Below the pieces are notes generated by a model, which had not been told where the DNA came from, searched no databases, and was given only the letters and a program-made list of their open reading frames with translations. Both the position numbers and the translations under genes were made by a program. Below, piece by piece: positions 25,261 through 32,206 of a stretch of DNA of 32,206 nucleotides (its first letter is position 1; the number at the start of each line of letters is the position of its first letter). This stretch comes from Candidatus Endonucleibacter bathymodioli (GTDB lineage Bacteria; Pseudomonadota; Gammaproteobacteria; Pseudomonadales; Endozoicomonadaceae): NCBI GenBank assembly GCA_030674915.1, contig JASXSV010000028.1, forward strand, positions 1 to 32,206, written 5' to 3'.

Positions 25261-28200
25261 TCAATGTTTCTGGCCTGCAAGTTGATCAAGCACATTTTCA
25301 ATTCGCTTAAAGCGCTCTTCGTCTGCTTCCATAGGACCTCTATATTTTAAAATGTTATTCCCTTCCAATTTGAAAGAGGTCGATTGTGACTGTATTAATT
25401 GAATAATTATCATGGGGTCAACCTTTGGCTGACTCTCAAACTCAAAGCGTACCTGTGTCGGGCCTGCATCCATTTTTTGTACGCCAAGCGCCTGTGCCTT
25501 AAGTTTTATGTGTGCTTGTGTGAACAGGTTTTTAGCCGGTTGCGGAAGAAGACCAAACCGATCGATCATTTCCACCTGCAGGGTTCGCAGTTTTGCCTCA
25601 GATTCAGAGGCCGCAATGCGCTTGTATAAAACCAAGCGACTGTGAATATCATGAATATAGTCATCAGGTAGCAAAGCCTGTACTCGGAGATTAATTTCCA
25701 ATCCGTGGCCTAGTGGTTGTTCAAGGTTTGGTGTTTCTCCTTTGCGAATAGCATCTACAGCCTTTTCCAGCATTTCCGTATACATGCTAAAGCCAACACT
25801 TTGAATTTGTCCACTTTGGCCTTCTCCTAGCAATTCACCGGCACCTCTTATTTCCAGGTCATTTGAAGCAAGCATGAACCCAGAACCAAGATCCTGAGCG
25901 TCACAGATAGCTTCTAGTCTTTTGCAGGCGTCTGCTGTCATGGATTTTACCGTGGGTGTTAGTAAGTAAGCATAAGCCTGATGATGGGAGCGCCCAACCC
26001 TACCCCTTAGTTGATGTAATTGAGCAAGCCCAAATTTATCAGCCCGATTAAGAATAATAGTATTGGCGTTAGGAATATCAATCCCTGTTTCAATGATGGT
26101 GGTACAAACCAATACATTAAATCGTTTATGATAAAAATCTGACATCACCCGTTCGAGCTCCCGCTCTCGCAATTGGCCGTGACCAATAGCCACTCTTGCT
26201 TCGGGAATTAGTTCTTGTAACTCTCGGGCAGTAGTTTCTATGGTATGGACTTCGTTGTGAAGGTAATAGACTTGTCCTCCTCGCAATAGTTCCCGGAGTA
26301 TCGCTTCCCGAATTAAAGGCTTATTTTTTTCCAGAACAAATGTTTTCACGGAGAGGCGACGCGCTGGAGGTGTGGCGATAATGGATAGATCTCTAATACC
26401 AGACATAGCCATATTCAGGGTTCTAGGTATTGGCGTGGCAGTTAAGGTAAGGATATCTATCCGTGCTCGCAAGGATTTTAGTTTTTCTTTGTGTCGCACC
26501 CCAAAGCGATGCTCTTCATCAATAATAAGCAGACCAAGGTCCTTTAATTCAAGTTGATCCTGAAGAATTTTATGGGTGCCTATAACAATATCAAGTTGAC
26601 CTTTTTTTAGACGTTCTTTCGAGTTTTGTACTTCCTTTGAGGTACGAAATCTTGAAATTACACCAACTTCTACTGGCCAATCGGCAAATCTATCACTAAA
26701 ACTATTAAAGTGCTGCTGGGCAAGTAATGTTGTTGGAACCAGAATAGCGACCTGCTTACTATCTTGTAGAGCAAGAAAAGCGGCACGCATGGCTACTTCT
26801 GTTTTGCCAAAACCCACATCACCACAAATCAGTCTATCCATCGGTGCTGGAGAGCACATATCGGCTATAACAGAATCTATGGCCTGTTGTTGGTCTGGAG
26901 TTTCCTCAAAAGGGAAAGCGGCAGTAAATGTTAAGTATTCTTGGCCTGGTGAAGTAAAGCTATAACCTTCCATAGACTCTCTACGAGCATAGATATCCAG
27001 TAACTCTACGGCAACATCCCGGGCTTTTTCTGCTGCTTTTTTTCTGGCTTTTCTCCACTGATCACTGCCTAGACGGTGAAGAGGTGCATGATTGTCGTCT
27101 GAACCATTGTAGCGAGCTATTAAGTGCAACGATGCTACTGGAACATAAAGCTTAGCTTCGTCAGCATATTCCAGGGCTAGGAACTCCTCTTTCAGACTTC
27201 CCTCTCCCAAGGCTTGCAAGCCTCGATAGCGTCCTACACCATGATCAACGTGTACCACCGGAGCACCTAAGCGCAGCGCTGCAATGTTGCGTATTATTTG
27301 GTCGGCATGATGAGATGATGTCTTTTTCCTACGTCGTTGTTGCATCACCCTCCGGCCCATTAACATGGACTCGGGAATGAGTGTTAAATTATCTTCTTCA
27401 ATGGAGAAACCATCATTTAATGCACCTATAGTAATGCCTGTTTTATCCTGGGTTTGGCGGAACTGCTGCCAACTATCATAAGATTTTGGTGTAATGTTGT
27501 GGTCTTTTAAAATAGTCAGAAGCACTTCTTTGCGTCCAGGACTTTCAGCAATAAACAGGATACGTTCCGACTCTGCCATAAATGCTTTTAATGGAGCTAG
27601 CGGTGTCTCTGACTTGGCACTTAGGGTTAAATCGGGAATGGCTTTCTGTGTGAAATTCAAGCGTCCCTGTTTTTCTTGAAATGATGTAGTTGATAGAATA
27701 ATTCTTGGGTATTTATTAACTCGATGATAAAACTCTTCTGTGTGTAAAAACAGTTGATCAGGTGGTAACAATGGGTGCAGTGGATCTATTTTTCTGTTCT
27801 CGTATCTCTCCTTAGCATCCCCAAGGAATTTCTCGATTGAGGACTGAGTATTGCCGTCTAGCATGATGCAGGTGTTTTTAGGTAAATATTCGAAAATAGT
27901 GGCTGTTTCATCGAAGAACAAAGGGAGAAAATACTCTATACCAGGACTTGCTATACCTGCTCCGATATCTTGATAAATGGGACATTCTCTGTGATCTACA
28001 TTAAATGCATCCCTAAAGTTGGCACGGAACTTGTCTCGGCTGACTTGATCCATAGGGAACTCATGGGCTGGTAATAACTTGATCTGATCTATCTGATTAA
28101 TTGATTGTTGAGACTCTGGATCAAAGGTTCTAATGCTATCTATTTCATCATCAAACAAATCTATCCGAAACGGTAATTCTGAACCCATGGGGTAGATGTC

Positions 28201-28716
28201 AGTAATAGCTCCTCGAATGGTAAATTCTCCATGCTCGTAAACAGTATCTACGCATCGGTATCCGGCTTGCTCAAATTGCTTGCGACGCTGCTCTAATGAA
28301 AAGGTTTCCCCTTTTTTTAATAGAAAACTCTCAGACTGAAGAAACGATTGAGGACTGATTTTGTGTATCAGGGTTGTGATTGGAGCTATTAAAATGGATC
28401 TGCTGGCCTTGGGTAATTTGCACAGAGTTGTTAAGCGAGCGGCAATAATATCATGATGCGGGGAAAAGCGGTCATAAGGGAGTGTTTCCCAGTCGGGTAG
28501 TTGATGCGTAACAACATCATTATTATCTTGTAGAAAAAAATTCAACTCTTCTTCAAGCTCAAGGGCTTTGGCGCTATCAGGTGTGAGAACCAATAACAAC
28601 CCTTCCGATTGTTGTGCCGCTAGATAAACAGCATAAGATGCCAAGGTTCCAGAAAGGTTACCCCAGTAAAACCGTTCCCCAGCTTTATGGGGGAGTCTGA
28701 CTCTTGCTTGCTCCAT
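25261..28716 (-). CDS. mfd: Transcription-repair coupling factor Mfd
   Basis: Removes RNA polymerase stalled at DNA lesions and recruits UvrA. At 1151 residues it is almost the same length as E. coli Mfd (1148). Domain order is complete. The UvrB-like N-terminal module contains LPDWETLPYDRFSPHHDII (about 73-91) and GAITDIYPMGSELPFRID. The CarD-like polymerase-interacting domain lies around 483-535 (VHVDHGVGRYRGLQALG). The RecG-like translocase has Walker A GDVGFGKT at 632-639, DEEH at 733-736 and TATPIPRT. It also has the TRG segment, and the C-terminal regulatory domain starts at about 1000. No frameshift or missing motif was seen. The start aligns with the family (MEQARVRLPHKAGER), with no strong ribosome site. 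Confidence 0.97.
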   Translation of the reverse strand: MEQARVRLPHKAGERFYWGNLSGTLASYAVYLAAQQSEGLLLVLTPDSAKALELEEELNFFLQDNNDVVTHQLPDWETLPYDRFSPHHDIIAARLTTLCKLPKASRSILIAPITTLIHKISPQSFLQSESFLLKKGETFSLEQRRKQFEQAGYRCVDTVYEHGEFTIRGAITDIYPMGSELPFRIDLFDDEIDSIRTFDPESQQSINQIDQIKLLPAHEFPMDQVSRDKFRANFRDAFNVDHRECPIYQDIGAGIASPGIEYFLPLFFDETATIFEYLPKNTCIMLDGNTQSSIEKFLGDAKERYENRKIDPLHPLLPPDQLFLHTEEFYHRVNKYPRIILSTTSFQEKQGRLNFTQKAIPDLTLSAKSETPLAPLKAFMAESERILFIAESPGRKEVLLTILKDHNITPKSYDSWQQFRQTQDKTGITIGALNDGFSIEEDNLTLIPESMLMGRRVMQQRRRKKTSSHHADQIIRNIAALRLGAPVVHVDHGVGRYRGLQALGEGSLKEEFLALEYADEAKLYVPVASLHLIARYNGSDDNHAPLHRLGSDQWRKARKKAAEKARDVAVELLDIYARRESMEGYSFTSPGQEYLTFTAAFPFEETPDQQQAIDSVIADMCSPAPMDRLICGDVGFGKTEVAMRAAFLALQDSKQVAILVPTTLLAQQHFNSFSDRFADWPVEVGVISRFRTSKEVQNSKERLKKGQLDIVIGTHKILQDQLELKDLGLLIIDEEHRFGVRHKEKLKSLRARIDILTLTATPIPRTLNMAMSGIRDLSIIATPPARRLSVKTFVLEKNKPLIREAILRELLRGGQVYYLHNEVHTIETTARELQELIPEARVAIGHGQLRERELERVMSDFYHKRFNVLVCTTIIETGIDIPNANTIILNRADKFGLAQLHQLRGRVGRSHHQAYAYLLTPTVKSMTADACKRLEAICDAQDLGSGFMLASNDLEIRGAGELLGEGQSGQIQSVGFSMYTEMLEKAVDAIRKGETPNLEQPLGHGLEINLRVQALLPDDYIHDIHSRLVLYKRIAASESEAKLRTLQVEMIDRFGLLPQPAKNLFTQAHIKLKAQALGVQKMDAGPTQVRFEFESQPKVDPMIIIQLIQSQSTSFKLEGNNILKYRGPMEADEERFKRIENVLDQLAGQKH

Positions 28717-28784
28717 GATTATTAAGGATAGCCTCTACTTTTTTGTTGAATCCGCCCATGGTTTATTAGGTACGAATAAAAAGG

Positions 28785-29000
28785 ATGAATGTCAAATACT
28801 GCGAGTATCTACTTTTGATATTTCCTATTGGGTATTGTAGCCCCTACGCAGAATTTCTCCCAACGCATCTTGTATCTTATGATTATTGGGTACAGGGGGT
28901 GGCTTCTGGTGTGAGCATACTTATTACTATGGACGGCGTGATATTATTGACTGCCCTCCTCACTACAATCACCTTTATTTGTAGAATCATGGGATTATAG
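28785..29000 (+). CDS. Short hypothetical ORF ending at the IS5-family element boundary
   Basis: A 71-codon frame with a possible transmembrane helix near its end (SILITMDGVILLTALLTTIT). Its stop codon (28998-29000) sits right at the edge of the IS5-family element, whose homology begins at about 29000. It could therefore be the front part of a gene truncated by the insertion. It could also be chance: the AAGG before the ATG is too close for a normal ribosome site, and no family is recognised. Confidence 0.25.
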   Translation: MNVKYCEYLLLIFPIGYCSPYAEFLPTHLVSYDYWVQGVASGVSILITMDGVILLTALLTTITFICRIMGL

Positions 29001-29002
29001 AA

Positions 29003-29889
29003 CATGCAATTAAGTCCTCCTAATGATATAAACCCTGCCATTGCTCTTTGATGGGATGAACCATGGCATACCAACTCAGCTTCGCCGACAGCGAATAACA
29101 AAACAAACGCCGCCAAACCCGCAAAGAGAAGTCTCTTGAACGGATGGAAATGCTGGCTCCCTGGAAACGAATGGTGTCAGTTATCTAGCCATATTACCCC
29201 AAACTTGGTAATGGTCGCCGACATTATCCATTGATGACGATGCTGCGTACGCACTGTATGCATCAATGGTACAGGTACAGCATGAGTAATCCTTCCATGG
29301 AAGATGGCTTGTGTAACACCCAGGCCATGCTTTTGGCTACTGTCCTTTCACTGAATGGGATAATCCATGATAACACTACAATCATGAACTTCCGTCACTT
29401 GTTATATCGTCATGATTTGGAACTCAAAATTTTCACCGAAGTGAATGACTGACTGAGTGATGCTGGCGTGACGGTCAAAGAAGGCGCACTATGGATGCCA
29501 CCATTATCGAAGCTCCTAACTCCACCAAGAACAAAGCCAATGAGCATGATCCCGAAATACATCAAACCAAGAAGGGTAATCAGTGGCACTTCGGCATGAA
29601 GGCCAGTCTACGAGCCAAGGTTGAACATCCGTTTCGGATCATCAAATGTCAGTTCGGATTCACCAAAACTTGCTACCGAGACTAGCTAAGCATGACGGCA
29701 AATTGTACATGCTATTTGCTGAGGTGAACATCGTCCGAGTAGGGAAAATACTCAAAACATAGTATCAGTGTGCCTGGATGCTAGGAAATCCACATGCAGG
29801 CACTGAAAAACTAACAAAATTTGGACTGTAAACCTGCGAATCGACCGCAATGTGTCGATGCACTTAAAAAACCGGGACTTAATCGCACC
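29003..29889 (+). mobile_element. IS5-family element, internally deleted
   Basis: Terminal inverted words TGCAATTAAGTCC (29005-29017) and GGACTTAATCGCA (29875-29887) match at 12 of 13 positions and bound an IS5-type transposase relic in plus orientation. The same end is found at 3326-3353 and 31785-31797, so this is the least incomplete of three copies. At about 885 bp it is some 300 bp shorter than expected because the middle of the transposase is missing. Confidence 0.75.
29063..29762 (+). pseudogene. IS5-family transposase pseudogene
   Basis: From ATG 29063 the frame reads MAYQLSFADSE, a stop, then NKRRQTRKEKSLERMEMLAP, another stop, then NGRRHYPL and MRHLL-like blocks. After frameshifts, [19 protein letters not shown] and [15 protein letters not shown] appear. 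These are followed at once by [19 protein letters not shown], which in intact members lies over 100 residues further on. The deletion removes the second catalytic Asp; the first Asp (DATIIEAP) and the Glu (KVEH) remain. The end (DGKLYMLFAEVNIVRVGKIL) is again in another frame. It cannot make an active enzyme. Confidence 0.85.
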
Positions 29890-29981
29890 TTCCTAAGTTC
29901 GTTGTGAGAACTGCAGCCTATGAACAGCTGACTCTCAAATCAATTCCAAGCGTGTCGGTTATTGTGGAAATCTAGGGACCT
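29890..29981. other. Short spacer between IS5-family element and the IYD-repeat gene
   Basis: No gene or clear terminator seen; the minus-strand gene ends at 29982. Confidence 0.3.
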
Positions 29982-31700
29982 TTAATACCTTCTAGCCTCT
30001 TTCCACTTTTCATTGATTAACTTATCTAATGCTCCTCGGAATTCAAGAACCAATACTTTACTTTTAACATTTTGGGCATCATATTTAATATTAAGACTCC
30101 CATCCTTGTTTTCATTAATATATATATCAAGTGATGGCATAGTAGTTATAGTTAGTCTTCGCGGTTCTGTCTGGCCTAATCGCATATGGTTAATGATATC
30201 TGTATTAATTATAGCTACCACCTTATTAAAAATATTTATGATCTTATTATTACCCAGACCAAATATTCTTGGCATACTCACTTCTGAGTTTTTGGCTACA
30301 TTATCATAGATAACAGAAGCATCTACTCTTGCGTTATTGTCTATATCGTCATAGATGGCAGAAGTATGCATTACTAAGTCATCGTCTATAGTATCATAGA
30401 TAGGAGAAGTATCCACTGCTAAATTATTGTCTATAGTGTTATCGTTATTGATTACACCATCACACACCACTTCGTTATTAGAAACTTGCATCATTTTGAA
30501 GTCTTGAACATCATGGATATTGTCAATCACTACAGTTCTAATAATTTCTATTTCAGCATCCAATTCTGCTTTAATAACATCCCATTTATCATCAATTTGT
30601 GACTTTGCATTTTCTTCACCAAGAGATCCACGCACAACATCCAAAGTTAACTTTCCCACATACGCCTGAGTTTCCAGCTCTGTCTTAGTAGTTTCAAGGA
30701 TTTTGTGAAAATTTTCTGTTTTCAACTTTTGGTATTTTTCTTCTAAATTCAACGTACTTAAGACACCTCTCTTTTCAAGCTTCATTATTCTTTTCTCTAA
30801 TCTCCGTATTTCTTTTCCCCTTACTTTTCCCTTTTCTTTTGAGCTTAACTTTTTCGCGTTGGTTTTTTTGAGATTTGTAATATGAGTCTCTTTAGGTCGT
30901 ATTTCTTCATGTATCTGGTGAAGATTGAGATCTATTATTGTTTTTGCCAAGTCACAACTTTTAGTGGGCAGATTTTCAGGGAAATCAGAATAATTTCTTT
31001 CATAGTTATTATTGGCATGCTCATTCAAGTCTTCTTCGTCTGCAGTGGTTATATTGTCACCATATATGGTACCTTTTACTAGCTGCCCTCTTAACTCACC
31101 ACTCATGTCTAAAAGTTCTTTTTGTACTATATTGCTGATCTGATCGGTAAAAACATCTAACTCATGCTTTTTTTGCAGTTCATTTCTGAGATTAACCAAT
31201 GGTTGAAATAATTTGTGCCGGGAGAATGGAGAGTTAGATTCAGAAGTTTTACTTGATTTCTCTAGCTGCGTTTCCTTTGTGATTGAGGATATTATTTTAT
31301 TTATTTCTTTCTCCAACCTATTATTTAGATGCTTCTTTATAGATTGAGCCTCGAATGTTTCTTCTGGATTTTTTATTTCTACTAAAAGCTGCTCGACTGG
31401 TTGCAAGTCTTTCAATTTCGCGGTTAAATGCTTAGATACACCTTTGGATCCTTGCTCTTGATAAATTTGATTTAGCGTTAGCGGCTTATCTAGTTTGCTT
31501 CTTGTATATATTATTGGTTCTTTGACTGGTATAGTGACAGCTCTCTTTGATAGTGGTTTATCTGAGGAAGTATCTCTTAATTTTCTTATAAGTTTTTTGG
31601 TTGTGTTTTTGAGTATATTGTCTGTTTTGCACTTGACATTGCCTATATCTATACTGGACAAGGTCGGAGTGATTATCCCCATCGAGAGTTTATTAGGCAT
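29982..31700 (-). CDS. Putative host-directed effector with three tandem IYD tyrosine-motif repeats
   Basis: 572 residues, no recognised family, no signal peptide or membrane helix. The N-terminal 60 residues are Ser/Thr-rich, as in type III-secreted proteins. Helical, charged regions follow, including a Lys/Arg/Glu-rich likely coiled coil at about 275-345. Residues 423-467 are three 15-residue repeats: IDNNLAVDTSPIYDT, IDDDLVMHTSAIYDD and IDNNARVDASVIYDN. Their Tyr435, Tyr450 and Tyr465 are spaced exactly 15 apart, each in S-x-I-Y-D-x-[IV]. This resembles the EPIYA-type and Tarp/AnkA-type motifs phosphorylated by host Src/Abl kinases. A further KEPIIYT lies at 60-66. The frame extends to 31772, but the ATG at 31700 follows an AGGAA ribosome site (plus strand 31706-31710) and is preferred. 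The gene is bracketed by IS5-family ends. The effector role is inference. Confidence 0.75.
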   Translation of the reverse strand: MPNKLSMGIITPTLSSIDIGNVKCKTDNILKNTTKKLIRKLRDTSSDKPLSKRAVTIPVKEPIIYTRSKLDKPLTLNQIYQEQGSKGVSKHLTAKLKDLQPVEQLLVEIKNPEETFEAQSIKKHLNNRLEKEINKIISSITKETQLEKSSKTSESNSPFSRHKLFQPLVNLRNELQKKHELDVFTDQISNIVQKELLDMSGELRGQLVKGTIYGDNITTADEEDLNEHANNNYERNYSDFPENLPTKSCDLAKTIIDLNLHQIHEEIRPKETHITNLKKTNAKKLSSKEKGKVRGKEIRRLEKRIMKLEKRGVLSTLNLEEKYQKLKTENFHKILETTKTELETQAYVGKLTLDVVRGSLGEENAKSQIDDKWDVIKAELDAEIEIIRTVVIDNIHDVQDFKMMQVSNNEVVCDGVINNDNTIDNNLAVDTSPIYDTIDDDLVMHTSAIYDDIDNNARVDASVIYDNVAKNSEVSMPRIFGLGNNKIINIFNKVVAIINTDIINHMRLGQTEPRRLTITTMPSLDIYINENKDGSLNIKYDAQNVKSKVLVLEFRGALDKLINEKWKEARRY

Positions 31701-31780
31701 TGCAATTCCTATATGTAAATTATATTCCGTTATACTTATATTATAGAGCATATAAAAATAAATGCATACCAACTCTATGG

Positions 31781-31846
31781 AACATGCGATTAAGTCCTCG
31801 TAATAAGATAACCCCTGTCATTGACCTTTGATAGGACGAAGCATAG
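31781..31846 (+). mobile_element. Solo IS5-family left end
   Basis: AACATGCGATTAAGTCCTCG and about 45 further bases align with the leader of the element at 29003, up to the point where its transposase would start. The homology then stops at a junction with other sequence. Together with the copy at 29003-29889 it brackets the IYD-repeat gene. Confidence 0.65.
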
Positions 31847-32206
31847 AACCCAAATCCCCAAAATAACTAAGGAATCTCTGATTGAAGTAGTTTGTCAGAT
31901 TTGCGATAAAATTCCCTGGCTTTCGAGCTTATTTCATCGTGATTTTCGATTCATTTTGTCGTTTCTCCCCACTTATCCGCTCTAGAGGCGGATTTATGGC
32001 GCAATTATGCTGTCAACGCATTACGTTGCAGGTATAAATTGGCCATCGCCATCAGGCTCATAACTTGCACTCTGTTTTTTCCAAACCACAGTAACACACT
32101 TTGCGGTAACCAAACTGACACTTGAGGATTCGGAACAGGTGCTCTACCCTAGTTCGTATTTTTGATTGCTGTCGATTACGTTTGCGCTGACTGCTACTTA
32201 GGGAAT
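31847..32206 (-). pseudogene. 3' fragment of a different IS5-family transposase (runs off the window)
   Basis: From the window edge, the minus strand reads SSQRKRNRQQSKIRTRVEHL then FRILKCQFGYRKVCYCGLEK. After a frameshift near the T-run at about 32073-32078 it continues as MSLMAMANLYLQRNALTA to a stop at 32005-32007. This is the C-terminal end of IS5-family transposases, with the catalytic Glu in RVEH, but its sequence differs from the copy at 29063. The 31847-32004 stretch is probably its terminal non-coding end. Its upstream part lies beyond the window. Confidence 0.65.

Noticed and set aside
31701..31772. ATG at 31772 as the start of the IYD-repeat protein
   Set aside because: The ATG at 31700 has an AGGAA ribosome site at proper distance; the upstream 24 codons are AT-rich and look non-coding.

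Overview
The window looks like a piece of chromosome from an AT-rich, host-associated gammaproteobacterium. The core genes are gammaproteobacterial in length and motifs: class II pyrC, arfB, metG type 1, a PIN-PhoH protein, yaaA, and mfd next to a csiV-like gene. Between them lie wide non-coding gaps, decaying insertion sequences, a dispersed short inverted-repeat element, Sel1-repeat proteins and three large AT-rich genes that look like secreted or host-directed proteins. This mixture suits a symbiont or intracellular parasite, for example of the Endozoicomonas/Endonucleobacter type. That placement is an inference from style, not from a marker gene.

Layout. 1-829: tail of a broken gene with 16-residue repeats, then unassigned sequence and a short repeat element. 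830-1876: pyrC (+). 1888-2994: IS30-family element with one in-frame stop and a copied internal segment. 3012-3353: IS5-family transposase fragment. 3409-5826 (-): 805-residue exported protein with a nucleotidyltransferase-like N-terminus. 5872-6235: a second, shredded IS30-type transposase. 6410-7575 (-): arfB and a Sel1 lipoprotein. 8032-14342 (+): a four-gene oligopeptide-type ABC importer (binding lipoprotein, two permeases, double ATPase) with repeat elements at its start and inside it. 14804-16849 (-): metG. 17217-18623 (+): PIN-PhoH. 19216-19989 (+): yaaA. 20285-22447 (+): 720-residue exported protein with a Lys-Asp-Asp microsatellite. 22985-24064 (-): Sel1 protein. 24291-25112 (-): csiV-like. 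25261-28716 (-): mfd. 29003-29889: internally deleted IS5-family element. 29982-31700 (-): 572-residue protein with three tandem IYD-type tyrosine motifs. 31781-32206: more IS5-family debris.

How it fits together. The housekeeping genes form no shared pathway. The importer genes are packed as one operon (4-bp gap, later a 23-bp overlap), except where a short inverted-repeat element widens one junction to 144 bp. Each of the three unusual large genes borders mobile debris, and two carry in-frame repeat arrays, which suggests a fast-evolving accessory pool. The strongest new lead is the 572-residue protein: its three 15-residue repeats, each with Ser-x-Ile-Tyr-Asp, resemble bacterial effectors that host tyrosine kinases phosphorylate. 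Second is the exported nucleotidyltransferase-like protein. Third is the family of roughly 95-135 bp MITE-like elements, with nine recognisable full or partial copies. No tRNA, rRNA or CRISPR array was seen.
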